Shown here piece after piece: positions 23,713-32,485 of a stretch of DNA of 64,000 nucleotides. The stretch's first letter is position 1. Each line of letters begins with the position of its first letter. The DNA is from an uncultured bacterium (GTDB taxonomy: Bacteria; Cyanobacteriota; Vampirovibrionia; Gastranaerophilales; Gastranaerophilaceae), in NCBI GenBank assembly GCA_902766105.1, contig CACXCI010000032.1, positions 1 to 64,000 on the forward strand, given 5' to 3'. The notes beneath the pieces are model-generated. The model worked only from the letters and a program-made list of their open reading frames with translations. It did not search any database and was not told the origin of the DNA. Position numbers and translations under genes: made by a program.

Positions 23713-25536
23713 ATGGGTTTAGCAGCATCACAAGCCAGATTATTAACCATAACGGCAAGAAAAGCTGACTGTGAGTTTTTGTCAATGAGCTTATCTCACC
23801 AAAAACTTGCCCTTGCTCGTGATATGGAACATATCTCTAGCGAATATCAAAATGCACTTAACCAGACTAAACTTGTTTATGATTATTACGGTTCGGGAGA
23901 TAAATCAACCAATCTGACTTATGGATTGTTAATGGAACCGTCAATTTATAATGACTATTATCCAAAATTAGTAACTGATCCTAAAAACAGGGTTATACTA
24001 AACAGTGCCTATGCAAAAGCTGCAAAAGATGCAGGTATTCCTGCGGAAGGCTTGTTGGGAACTCCATCATCTGATGTTCGTAACAGATTTATAGAAGCAT
24101 TAGCAGGAGCAGGCATTATTACCCCGACAAAAGCAGCATCTATTGAAGCTGTAACTTACGGAAATGATATTGGCTTAGGTGCAACTATTTCAGCAACTGT
24201 CGGAACAACAGAGGTAACCTATGATGAATTTATAAAATTATTAAGCGCACAAACCTTTATTAATCAAATGGGTAGCGCAGCCGGTATGGATAAAATATTT
24301 TCTGGAAAAGATGTTGGGCAAAACGTCAGTGGGCTTGACGGCTTGGGCAATCCGGCTAGGTATGGAGTATCAACTGATAATCCAATAGAAACACCCGCTA
24401 ACGCATCAGGACATACTGAAGCTTTATCAAAACTAAGCGGACTAACCTTAACAGAATTATTAAACAGTGATACTCAATACTATATATCAGCGCAATCAGC
24501 AAAAGGTGAATTAACACCTGTTTCCGGCTTAAGGAATTTTCAGGAAAGCTTGATTGGTTCAGAAGGTCAAGGCTCATTTCTTAATTGGATGACCGACGCA
24601 TTTTCAGCAATACTTGGAGGTACTGCAGCAAATGATACGGCTATTCAATATGCTTATAATGCTATATATGACTTGTTAAATCCTGATGATAAACTTGAAC
24701 AATGGATTAACGATAATAAAGGCTCCATGACGGAAGACAAAAGCGACCGTTGTGAATGGTTTGATGAACAATGGTGCAACGGAACAACCGAATCAATTCT
24801 TGGACAAATGGCAACATGTCATCCGGATGGTAAAACAAATGATAGCGACTATCACCAGAATTTAGCATCAGATTCAAAAGATTATATAAGTTTTTTGTAT
24901 ACACAAGAACTTGATGGCCCCGGAACTCACGCAGATAGAAACGACCGAAGCCAAGTTGCAATAAACTTAAATAACCTTGCAAAAGTTTTCTTAACTGCTT
25001 ATGTTCAATATATGGAAGGTGTCGGAACATCAGAATATTTCTGGAAAGTCGGTAAATTATCCGAATCAAACTTATACGACCCGACAAAAGATGATTTCAA
25101 ATTCACAATAACAACTGATACTGATATTGATGCCGGCGACAGCCAATTATATGCAAGTTTTTATGATGCATTATTTAACAGAATATGTATCAACGGCTGG
25201 GTTGAAAATGACAGAATAGAAGACGAACAATATATGTCAGAATTAATGAAAAACGGCATGGCTTTCATTTCATCATTGAGTGATGATGGTTTCTATTACC
25301 AAGGACAATATTCAACAGACAGAGCTATTCTTGAAGTTACAGATGACGAAGCTATTGCAAGAGCTCAGGCTAAATACAATACCGAGAAATCAAAAATTGA
25401 ATCTAAAGAAGATACTATCGATATGAAAATGAAAAACTTAGATACAGAAATTTCAGCCCTCACAACCGAATATGATACAACAAAACAAGTTATAACAAAA
25501 GCAATAGAAAAATCCTTCAAGCGATACGAAGCTTAA
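23713..25536 (+). CDS. 607-aa leaderless protein with flagellin-like end helices
   Basis: 607 aa. No signal peptide. The first 60 residues (MGLAASQARLLTITARKADC..., then SLSHQKLALARDMEHISSEYQNALNQ) form a long amphipathic helix; the last 65 (AIARAQAKYNTEKSKIES ... LDTEISALTTEYDTTKQV) form another. The 450-residue middle is acidic and Ser/Thr/Asp-rich with few cysteines. Conserved terminal helices around a variable centre are typical of flagellar axial and type III-secreted filament or translocator proteins, but I recognise no such family domain. The gene stands alone between a sigma-28-like promoter and a terminator. Function unknown; export is inferred. Confidence 0.7.
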   Translation: MGLAASQARLLTITARKADCEFLSMSLSHQKLALARDMEHISSEYQNALNQTKLVYDYYGSGDKSTNLTYGLLMEPSIYNDYYPKLVTDPKNRVILNSAYAKAAKDAGIPAEGLLGTPSSDVRNRFIEALAGAGIITPTKAASIEAVTYGNDIGLGATISATVGTTEVTYDEFIKLLSAQTFINQMGSAAGMDKIFSGKDVGQNVSGLDGLGNPARYGVSTDNPIETPANASGHTEALSKLSGLTLTELLNSDTQYYISAQSAKGELTPVSGLRNFQESLIGSEGQGSFLNWMTDAFSAILGGTAANDTAIQYAYNAIYDLLNPDDKLEQWINDNKGSMTEDKSDRCEWFDEQWCNGTTESILGQMATCHPDGKTNDSDYHQNLASDSKDYISFLYTQELDGPGTHADRNDRSQVAINLNNLAKVFLTAYVQYMEGVGTSEYFWKVGKLSESNLYDPTKDDFKFTITTDTDIDAGDSQLYASFYDALFNRICINGWVENDRIEDEQYMSELMKNGMAFISSLSDDGFYYQGQYSTDRAILEVTDDEAIARAQAKYNTEKSKIESKEDTIDMKMKNLDTEISALTTEYDTTKQVITKAIEKSFKRYEA

Positions 25537-25550
25537 AAATAACATTTTTT

Positions 25551-25576
25551 AAAAGACCGAAAATTTCGGTCTTTTT
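25551..25576 (+). terminator. terminator of the 607-aa protein gene
   Basis: AAAAGACCGAAA/TTTCGGTCTTTTTT, near-perfect hairpin with T-run, 15 nt after the stop. Confidence 0.85.
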
Positions 25577-25580
25577 TCAT

Positions 25581-25724
25581 ACCTCAACCCAGCCTTCTCC
25601 TACTCTTTAGGAGAAGGGGTACAACATTTCCCCCTCCTAATTTTCAGTATTTCTATTGCCTCTCCTAAATCTCGGCATTTCTTTGTTCCCTCTCCTAATT
25701 CTAGGAGAGGGTTAGGGTGAGGTT
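25581..25724. repeat. CCTCACCC-type element, left copy beside DUF559 copy B
   Basis: Left end ACCTCAACCCAGCCTTCTCC and right end GGAGAGGGTTAGGGTGAGGT are imperfect inverted repeats. Inside are CCTACTCTTTAGGAG and CTCCTAATTCTAGGAG hairpins. A copy in the same orientation lies on the other side of the DUF559 gene (26101-26216), so the gene is flanked by direct repeats. Confidence 0.75.
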
Positions 25725-25751
25725 AAAATTACATTATGATAAAATAAGAAT

Positions 25752-26096
25752 ATGAAAGAAAAATATATCAAAGCAAGAGAGTTAAGACACAACACAACAC
25801 CGCAAGAACAAAAACTATGGAATTTGCTGAAAAACCGTCAATTTAAAGGTATTAAATTTGTAAGGCAATACCCTATCGGGAGCTATATTGTCGATTTTGC
25901 ATGCAGAAAAGAAAAAGTAATAATTGAAATAGACGGTGGTCAACACAAGATTGATAGCAACATTATTTATGACAATAAAAGAACTGAATACCTTAATTCA
26001 AGAGGTTATAAAGTCTATAGATTTTGGAATAATGAAATTGATGCAAACATTGAAGGAGTTTATGAAAAATTGCTTAGTATATTTAATTTATTATAA
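25752..26096 (+). CDS. DUF559 (Vsr-like endonuclease fold) protein, copy B
   Basis: 114 aa. Same blocks as copy A: MKEKYIKARELRHNTTPQEQKLW, FVRQYPIGSYIVDFAC and VIIEIDGGQH, then RGYKVYRFWNNEID. The catalytic-type residues (D of VDF, E and D of EIDGGQH) are intact. Only 27 bp separate the left repeat from the ATG, and 4 bp separate the stop from the right repeat, so gene plus repeats look like one unit of about 640 bp. There is a DNA methylase gene on the far side of the right repeat. Nuclease of a mobile unit or a repair enzyme. Confidence 0.85.
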   Translation: MKEKYIKARELRHNTTPQEQKLWNLLKNRQFKGIKFVRQYPIGSYIVDFACRKEKVIIEIDGGQHKIDSNIIYDNKRTEYLNSRGYKVYRFWNNEIDANIEGVYEKLLSIFNLL

Positions 26097-26100
26097 TCAT

Positions 26101-26216
26101 ACCTCAACCCAACCTTCTCCTACTCTTTAGGAGAAGGAGTTTAACATTTCCCTCTCGTAATTCTCGGCATTTCTTTGTTCCCTCTCCTAATTCTAGGAGA
26201 GGGTTAGGGTGAGGTT
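26101..26216. repeat. CCTCACCC-type element, right copy beside DUF559 copy B
   Basis: ACCTCAACCCAACCTTCTCC ... GGAGAGGGTTAGGGTGAGGT, nearly identical to the left copy and in the same orientation but about 28 bp shorter in the middle. It begins 4 bp after the DUF559 stop. Confidence 0.75.
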
Positions 26217-26231
26217 AAAATATTACCCCAT

Positions 26232-27113
26232 CTACACTTTTTGGAATACGAAAATATATTCGTGCGTGAATATACTAAAACCGCCTGCTAACGCTCTATA
26301 GCGCCACAGATTAGCGGTTCTGCCTTTCCCTCTTTCATTACCCTGAATATCTTTAACTATGGTAGATTTTAAAATAAATCCAAGTTTTCTCATTCTATTC
26401 ATACACTCAAAGCCAAGAGGCTGAACCTGAGAATTTTTATAACTGTCCCCGATAATTAAGCATGCAAAACGACCTTTTTCCAACAAATCGTAGCCGTTTT
26501 TGGCAACCTTTTCAAACATATCATAAAATTCTTCTGTTGATGAACAATTTGATAAATCTTCTTTTTTATCAGAAAACTTGATAATATCATCATACGGTGG
26601 ATGAAGCATTAAAAATTGTGCTTTTTTCTCACCCATAATGTCAAGTCTTGCTTTAACTTTTTCAACAGCAAGCTCTGATGTAGAATCTGCACAAATAATA
26701 TTTACATCAGTAACCAATTGTTTGGGTGTAAATTTTTCAGAAACACTTTCTGCAAGCTCATCTTTTAATTCAACACCAATACAACGTCTATTCATATTGA
26801 TTGCTTCAATACCTGATGTTCCTGAACCGAAAAACAAATCAAGAACTATATCGCCTTTTTTGGTATAGCGTTCATACATTTGCTGAGCAATTTGCGGAAT
26901 ATAATTCCCGTGATATTCATTTGAATGACCGTGCTGCTTCAAACGAGAAGGAAATTGCCACAATGTACCCGTTAAAATATGAGCATAATCCTTCCATTTT
27001 TTTAAATTTATATCGCTGTATTTGGTAGTCTTAACGTCAGGCTTTTTTACAATCTGTAAATCTGCCTTTTTCTCCGGTTTTACTTTTAAATTTGATAATG
27101 CTTTTCTAACCAA
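26232..27113 (-). CDS. orphan N4/N6-type DNA methyltransferase
   Basis: 293 aa. SAM-binding motif I is VLDLFFGSGTSGIEAINMNRRCIGVEL at about 92; catalytic motif IV is LHPPYDDI at about 170, where most relatives have (D/S/N)PPY. The conserved QFPSRLKQHGHSNEYHGNYIPQIA precedes motif I and GDSYKNSQVQPLGFE follows motif IV. The motif order places I before IV. It would methylate adenine N6 or cytosine N4 at an unknown site. No restriction gene adjoins it except the repeat-borne DUF559 gene. A solitary regulatory or housekeeping methylase is likeliest. The basic N-terminus (1-35) could help DNA binding. Confidence 0.7.
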   Translation of the reverse strand: MVRKALSNLKVKPEKKADLQIVKKPDVKTTKYSDINLKKWKDYAHILTGTLWQFPSRLKQHGHSNEYHGNYIPQIAQQMYERYTKKGDIVLDLFFGSGTSGIEAINMNRRCIGVELKDELAESVSEKFTPKQLVTDVNIICADSTSELAVEKVKARLDIMGEKKAQFLMLHPPYDDIIKFSDKKEDLSNCSSTEEFYDMFEKVAKNGYDLLEKGRFACLIIGDSYKNSQVQPLGFECMNRMRKLGFILKSTIVKDIQGNERGKGRTANLWRYRALAGGFSIFTHEYIFVFQKV

Positions 27114-27154
27114 AACAGCCTCCCAAGTATTATGTTATGAGATTCTTCGGGTTT

Positions 27155-27207
27155 GTCATTCTGAGCCTTTTGGCGAAGAATCTCTTATTTTGCCGCCTCA
27201 GAATGAC
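27155..27207. repeat. GTCATTCTGAG palindromic element
   Basis: GTCATTCTGAG (27155-27165) and CTCAGAATGAC (27197-27207); inner GCGAAGAATCTC. A half copy, GAGATTCTTCGG, lies just left. Sits in the divergent gap between the methylase and mutL starts. Confidence 0.75.
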
Positions 27208-27306
27208 AACTTTTACACATCTTATGTTATAAAAATGTTAAGAAATTGTAATCAAACAATCAGAGGATTTTGTGATAGTATAGTAATAGTTTTGTGGGAT
27301 ATGAAC

Positions 27307-29115
27307 ATGGCAAGAATTAAACAATTATCAAAAAATTTAATCAACCAAATAGCCGCAGGAGAGGTAATTGAACGTCCGGCATCAGTTGTCAAAGAACTTG
27401 TAGAAAATTCAATTGATGCGGGGGCAACTAAGGTTAGTATAGAAATCAATAACGAATGTCGTGATATTCGTGTTGCTGATAACGGTTCAGGAATACACCC
27501 CGATGATATTATGCTTGCTTTTTCCAAACACGCAACAAGCAAACTCCAAGAAGATGAAGATTTATTTGATATTCATACACTCGGTTTTAGAGGTGAAGCC
27601 CTTGCAAGTATTATATCTATCTCAAAACTTACATGTACTACAAGAACAAAAGAATTTGACACAGGTACAAAAGTTAAATGCGAAAACTCAGAAGTTACAA
27701 AAGTTGAAACAGGTTGTGCAATCGGTACAATTATGGAAATTAAAGATTTGTTCTACAATGTTCCTGTCAGATTGAAATTCCTAAAAAACCAAAACACCGA
27801 ATTTTCATATATTCAAGAAATCGTTCAATCAATTGCACTATCTCATCCTGATGTTTCAATCGAACTGAAGAAATTTGGAAAAACAGTCCTTCAAACCACA
27901 GGTCAGGGAAATCAAACCCAGACAATAAAAGAAATATTCTCCGGTGAGGTTACAAATAACTTGAAAGATGTTTTAAAAACAGACGAATTGTCAGGCTTGA
28001 AAATAAGCGGATTTGTCAGCACACCGGATTATACACGCTCAAGTAAAAAGAATTATCATATCTATATAAATTCCCGTAGCGTAAAATGCCCGATTTTTCA
28101 AAAAGCAATAGACATGGTTTACAAGCATCTGACAGCAAATAACAAATATCCGTTTGTTGTTTTGAACTTGGAAATTCCGCCGCACGATGTTGATGTAAAT
28201 GTTCACCCGACAAAAAAAGAAGTTCGTTATAAAAACCCCAACCAGATTTTTAATTTTATTTATACAGCAATTCAGGCAGGATTATCAAATTATACCGAAC
28301 AGAATATCACACCAATCGGCACAACGCCTGCAACATCGCAAGATAACGTTCCTGACAAGGAAAGAGAAAATTCTAGTACAACAGGAGTTATACAGTTTCC
28401 AAAACCACAGAACGGGTACTATGTTGATAAAGAAAAAGATACCATGTACATTTCAAATACCGAAATGGCAAAACTTGAAACTCAAGCATCAAAATTTTTC
28501 AATAACCCAATACAGCAGACACAGATTTTTTCGCCACAAACACAATCTCCTGTAGAAAATTCAGAAAATATAATAGGGCAATATCACGATACATATATCT
28601 TGATTGACAGGGAAGAAGGTCTTGAAATCGTAGACCAGCACATCGCACAAGAGCGCTATATTTATGAAAAATTGAAAGCTGAAAAAAATATTGTTTCCCA
28701 AATGTTGTTCATCTCAGATGTAATTCAAATATCTGCGACAGAAGCTGAATTAATCAAAGAAAACCTTGCCAAATTTGAACATTTTGGGTATGGAATAGAG
28801 TTTCTAAATGATACCGAAATAATTTTCAGAAAGATTCCTCAACTATTGTCTAAAGTTAACCCAAAAGAAATTCTTGCAGACATATTGGAAAATCTTGACG
28901 GGGACAACGTAGATAATTTAGAAGAAAAAATTCTTATAACAACATCTTGCAAAGCATCGGTTAAAGCTAATACCAAACTATCAATTTGGCAAATGCAGGA
29001 GATTATCAAAAACTGGCGCACCACAAAAATGCCATATACATGCCCGCACGGACGCCCGATTTCTCATATAATACCTCATAAGGAACTTGCAGGATTTTTC
29101 CAAAGGGGTAAATAA
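27307..29115 (+). CDS. mutL: DNA mismatch repair protein MutL
   Basis: 602 aa from ATG 27307 (GGGA 7 nt upstream; ATG 27301 is possible, and the longer open frame reads through a repeat). N-terminal GHKL ATPase: IAAGEVIERPASVVKELVENSIDAGA, DNGSGI, GFRGEALASI and HPTKKEVRY. A flexible Gln/Asn/Thr-rich linker spans about 330-420. The C-terminal dimerisation domain carries the metal-dependent endonuclease motif in variant form (DQHIAQERYIYE for DQHAX2EX4E) and CPHGRP, so this MutL should nick DNA, as in bacteria without MutH. No mutS nearby. Confidence 0.95.
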   Translation: MARIKQLSKNLINQIAAGEVIERPASVVKELVENSIDAGATKVSIEINNECRDIRVADNGSGIHPDDIMLAFSKHATSKLQEDEDLFDIHTLGFRGEALASIISISKLTCTTRTKEFDTGTKVKCENSEVTKVETGCAIGTIMEIKDLFYNVPVRLKFLKNQNTEFSYIQEIVQSIALSHPDVSIELKKFGKTVLQTTGQGNQTQTIKEIFSGEVTNNLKDVLKTDELSGLKISGFVSTPDYTRSSKKNYHIYINSRSVKCPIFQKAIDMVYKHLTANNKYPFVVLNLEIPPHDVDVNVHPTKKEVRYKNPNQIFNFIYTAIQAGLSNYTEQNITPIGTTPATSQDNVPDKERENSSTTGVIQFPKPQNGYYVDKEKDTMYISNTEMAKLETQASKFFNNPIQQTQIFSPQTQSPVENSENIIGQYHDTYILIDREEGLEIVDQHIAQERYIYEKLKAEKNIVSQMLFISDVIQISATEAELIKENLAKFEHFGYGIEFLNDTEIIFRKIPQLLSKVNPKEILADILENLDGDNVDNLEEKILITTSCKASVKANTKLSIWQMQEIIKNWRTTKMPYTCPHGRPISHIIPHKELAGFFQRGK

Positions 29116-29135
29116 TTGTCTGGTGGCTCTGCAGG

Positions 29136-29753
29136 CTATTCTCTTACTTTATTTTCATTACCCTCTTTTAGTCGTTTAATGTTTTCCCTATGCAGCCAAA
29201 TAACATATATTGCAGCAATAACTGCATAAATAATATAAGCAATCGGAGCATTTAAAAACCACATTAAAAGCGGAGCCAATGCTAATGCCACAATTGAACC
29301 TAATGAAACATATTTAGAAACCCAGGTAACAACAGCCCAAACAGCTGCAATTGTCAGCCCTGCTTGCCAATTAAGCGCCAATAAAGTACCAATGCCGGAT
29401 GCTACAGATTTTCCTCCTGTGAAATTTAAAAATACGGATTTACTGTGTCCCAAAATTACAAAAATTGCAGATAAAACCGGTAACAAGCCTATTTCCCACA
29501 AAGCATCTGTATATTGTGCCGTTAAAATGACAGGTAAAGCGCCTTTCAATGCATCCAAAAGCATCACAATAAAAAACCATTTTTTACCCATAACACGCTT
29601 TACATTAGTTGCACCTGTCGAACCTGAACCAATCGTTCTTATATCTTCACCTTTAAACAATTTTACAATAATGTACCCTGTCGGTATAGAACCGATAAGA
29701 TATGATGAAGCAACAACTAATGCTATTTGTCTTAATATTTCAACGTAATCCAT
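29136..29753 (-). CDS. plsY: acyl-phosphate:glycerol-3-phosphate acyltransferase PlsY
   Basis: 205 aa integral membrane enzyme with about five helices. It makes lysophosphatidic acid from acyl phosphate. Motifs: SYLIGSIPTGYI with the first active-site Ser/Gly block, IRTIGSGSTGATNVKR (phosphate loop), GHSKSVFLNFTGGKSVASGIGTLL (catalytic His and GGK). A charged C-terminal tail, KRLKEGNENKVRE, faces the cytoplasm. AGGAGAA before the ATG. Convergent with mutL. Confidence 0.95.
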   Translation of the reverse strand: MDYVEILRQIALVVASSYLIGSIPTGYIIVKLFKGEDIRTIGSGSTGATNVKRVMGKKWFFIVMLLDALKGALPVILTAQYTDALWEIGLLPVLSAIFVILGHSKSVFLNFTGGKSVASGIGTLLALNWQAGLTIAAVWAVVTWVSKYVSLGSIVALALAPLLMWFLNAPIAYIIYAVIAAIYVIWLHRENIKRLKEGNENKVRE

Positions 29754-29822
29754 ATTCTTCTCCTGATATTTAACGTAGAGATTATATCATAATTGTGCCT
29801 TTAGGGGCAAGTTTTGTGATAT

Positions 29823-30737
29823 TTATTCTCCTAAAATCAATTTGAAACACATATTTTCAATAACATTTTGCAATGTCATAGGATTTGTCAAAGATAGCTG
29901 TCTTATTGCGTCTTCTACAAACCTGATATCCTTTAGCAATTTATAGTACAGTGCTTTGTTTTGAAAATTTGATTTCATATTTGCCAAAATATAATTCTGA
30001 ACTTGCCTTAGAACCTCAATTGAATCATTTTCCGAAATTACATTTAAAATATTATTTTCAAATTCTAAAACATCATTACGACTAATCTGCCAATAATTTG
30101 AAATTACACTTTCCACCATGGAATAATCTTCATCAATTTTATTTATACCCTGAACAAAAAACGATTGAGAGCGAGAAACAACAGTCGAAACAATATCGGT
30201 TTTATCATGTGTCAAAAATACAAATGTAGTGTTTTTTGGCGGCTCTTCAAAAGTTTTTAATAAGGCATTTGACGTTGCTTCCGGAAAATTCAATTGGTTT
30301 AATGGCAACAAATTCCCTTCATCATCTCTATCGCAAAAAATATAAACTCTGTGATAATCACTTGATACTGCAAGCTCTGATATTATTGCTTTTGCCTGCT
30401 CAATAGATATATTTTTCTTACCCTTTGTCGCAAATTCATCGTCATCTGAAGAGTTTGAAGAACTTTCCTTAAAATCTAATCTTGTATAAATTTTAACGGC
30501 AGGATGCGTTTGTTCTTTTATCCATTTGCAATTCAGACAATCACAATCTAAAGCTTTGTCTTTCGTACAATTCAACAGCCTGGCAACCTCAAGAGCTAAC
30601 GCACATTGAGATGAAATATCAGATCCCCAAAATAACAAACAATGACTGATATTTTTATTTTCATCCTCTACTCCGTTTTTGAAATATTCCAACAAGTTAG
30701 AATTTGTTTTGAGAAGTTCACTATTGTAATATTGCAT
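29823..30737 (-). CDS. holB: DNA polymerase III delta' subunit-like clamp-loader protein
   Basis: 304 aa from ATG 30737 (GAGAGG 6 nt upstream). Clamp-loader AAA+ fold: a degenerate P-loop (FWGSDISSQCALAL, no GK[ST]), a zinc cluster of four Cys (NCTKDKALDCDCLNCKW), ISIEQAKAIISELAVSSDYHRVYIF, then NALLKTFEEPPKNTTFVFLTHD and VSRSQ in place of SRC. The missing Walker lysine fits a non-hydrolysing delta' role. The gene overlaps holA by 17 nt, so both clamp-loader subunits are made from one transcript. Confidence 0.85.
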   Translation of the reverse strand: MQYYNSELLKTNSNLLEYFKNGVEDENKNISHCLLFWGSDISSQCALALEVARLLNCTKDKALDCDCLNCKWIKEQTHPAVKIYTRLDFKESSSNSSDDDEFATKGKKNISIEQAKAIISELAVSSDYHRVYIFCDRDDEGNLLPLNQLNFPEATSNALLKTFEEPPKNTTFVFLTHDKTDIVSTVVSRSQSFFVQGINKIDEDYSMVESVISNYWQISRNDVLEFENNILNVISENDSIEVLRQVQNYILANMKSNFQNKALYYKLLKDIRFVEDAIRQLSLTNPMTLQNVIENMCFKLILGE

Positions 30738-31692
30738 ATTCAACCTCTCTTTCAATTCCCATAGCAGATTGCCCTGTCTTGAATTTATACTCTGAATCAG
30801 TCAGATTTTTCTTTAATTTGACAAGATATTTTAAAGGAACATTTTTTAATTTTTGAATTTCTAATTTTACACGATAAGGATGCATATTTATCATTTTTGC
30901 AATTTCATCTTGTGAATATTTTGAACTGTATGCCTTAATTCTTATACTGTTATGAATTAAAGTATGTAAAACAGACAGAATTTCTAACGGATGTTTTTTA
31001 ACCAAAAGCTTCTGATATTCCTCAAGTGCCTTCTGCTGATTACCTTTTATCAGATAATCTGCAAAAATAAACAAATCCTCATTGGTAACACATATTTCGG
31101 CTACCATATCTTTAGTAACAGGATTTTTTCCGGCATAAATCTTTAACTTTTCTAATTCGGAATCTAACAATCTCAAATTTGGACCTACTTGAATTAAAAT
31201 AGTTGAAGCTACCTCGTCAGATATTTTTAACTCTTTTGTTTTTGCCTGAGTTTTTATCCAGCTTTCCAATTCCGCAGTTTTATACGAAGGGATTTGAGGA
31301 AACTCTTTTGTGTTGTATTTTGATAAAAGTTTAAATAACTTTTTACGTTTATCAATCTTTTTTTGAGTGTCTTGCGGAATTTGAGCAACAAAAATTATAT
31401 CCGTATTTTCTCCACAACTGTCTAAAGCTTCTGCAATTTGCTCTAATTGTTTGTCATCAAATGATTTATCTTCGGCTTTTTTACTTGTTAAATAATTCAA
31501 ACAATTAATTATAACAAGCATATTCCCAAACATCATAGGCTGGGATTTTATCGCAACCATCAAATCGGGAAACTTTGGGTTGTCAAAAGTCTTACAACTC
31601 ATTTCAAGGAAATTTGTATCAAGCTTCTCTTTGAATTTTTTTATTTCATTAGAAATATTAAATTCTTCATCCCCATAAAAAAAGTAAATCAT
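30721..31692 (-). CDS. holA: DNA polymerase III delta subunit
   Basis: 323 aa. Opens the sliding clamp. N-terminal MIYFFYGDEEFNISNEIKKFKEKL is the HolA/YqeN start; VVINCLNYL, IIFVAQIPQDTQKKIDKRKKLFKLL and the FPQIPSYKTAELESWIKTQAKT block follow, then LLDSELEKLKIYAG. The C-terminal collar domain has HPYRVKLEIQKLKNVPLKYL. First gene of the holA-holB pair. Confidence 0.9.
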   Translation of the reverse strand: MIYFFYGDEEFNISNEIKKFKEKLDTNFLEMSCKTFDNPKFPDLMVAIKSQPMMFGNMLVIINCLNYLTSKKAEDKSFDDKQLEQIAEALDSCGENTDIIFVAQIPQDTQKKIDKRKKLFKLLSKYNTKEFPQIPSYKTAELESWIKTQAKTKELKISDEVASTILIQVGPNLRLLDSELEKLKIYAGKNPVTKDMVAEICVTNEDLFIFADYLIKGNQQKALEEYQKLLVKKHPLEILSVLHTLIHNSIRIKAYSSKYSQDEIAKMINMHPYRVKLEIQKLKNVPLKYLVKLKKNLTDSEYKFKTGQSAMGIEREVEYAILQ

Positions 31693-31729
31693 ATTGATAT
31701 TTTAGCTAAAAATATGTGCAAAGTAAATA

Positions 31730-32347
31730 TTATTCAACGAATATAATTTTATCCATAGCTCTTTGTGTATCATATTCTGAAATTTTGAACAGTAACTTTA
31801 CAAACCAATCCGAAATTCTGCCTAATACGTTTTGAGAAAATTTTTTAGAAATATTCTTCTCACCTTCCGGCGGATAATACATCATCATTGCACCAAAATC
31901 TTTATATGTGGCATTTTTACCTTTTTTTATAAATTTGTCTAATTTATGATCGTAATAATCATTATTCGTTGTCATTCCACATTTTCTATAGAAAATATGC
32001 GGAACCCTATTCGGATTATAAGAAGGTGAAGCGCTCAAATGTATCCTTCCCTCACAAGAACATTTCTTACTCAAATTTTTTACAAAATTTATTAAAGCCG
32101 TGCCTGCACCATGATTTTGATTATATGATAATAATTCTGCAATATACATCGAACGAATATAGCGATTATTATGCAAAATATCCTCAGGAAATACTGATAC
32201 ATCAGCGCAGAGCTTCCCTGTCTTGGTTGATAATGCGCTATAAATACGCATACCTGGCTCTTCTTTGCCATGATTACGTATTATCAAGTATTTGGGTAAT
32301 TTTCTTTGTTTTATTGGAGGATATTTTAAATGTGAGTAATTAAACAT
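31730..32347 (-). CDS. GNAT-like acetyltransferase, hypothetical
   Basis: 205 aa. The middle has a GNAT-like acetyl-CoA site, MYIAELLSYNQNHGAGTALINF (Q/N-x-x-G-x-G/A), preceded by strands (KLCADVSVFPEDI) and followed by HLSASPSYNPNRVPHIFYRKCGM. This is the beta5-alpha4 part of the fold. The C-terminal 60 residues are helical and without a match I know. The substrate is unknown. Upstream of the holA-holB operon in the same direction, with 37 nt between genes. Confidence 0.6.
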   Translation of the reverse strand: MFNYSHLKYPPIKQRKLPKYLIIRNHGKEEPGMRIYSALSTKTGKLCADVSVFPEDILHNNRYIRSMYIAELLSYNQNHGAGTALINFVKNLSKKCSCEGRIHLSASPSYNPNRVPHIFYRKCGMTTNNDYYDHKLDKFIKKGKNATYKDFGAMMMYYPPEGEKNISKKFSQNVLGRISDWFVKLLFKISEYDTQRAMDKIIFVE

Positions 32348-32485
32348 GCTTAAATTTCCACTGATTATAACACCACTGATAAAAATTTTTTGCTATTGTT
32401 AAAAAAAAATAATAATCAATCAATATAATTATTTTAGTAATATAATTATAAAAGAGTTAAAATAAAAACAGTTAGGGATAAGAAA

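Noticed and set aside
22583-23785. A 400-aa version of the ROK kinase
   Set aside because: The extra N-terminal 85 residues are antisense to the regulatory region and start of the 607-aa protein gene; the ATG at 23530 has a good ribosome binding site.
25752-27113. DUF559 nuclease plus DNA methylase as a restriction-modification or Vsr-type pair
   Set aside because: The genes are convergent and separated by a repeat; the other DUF559 copy has no methylase. Repeat association explains the position better.
27022-29115. A 697-aa MutL with extended N-terminus
   Set aside because: The extension translates a palindromic element (CHSEPFGEESL...) and the promoter region; the family begins at MARIKQL.
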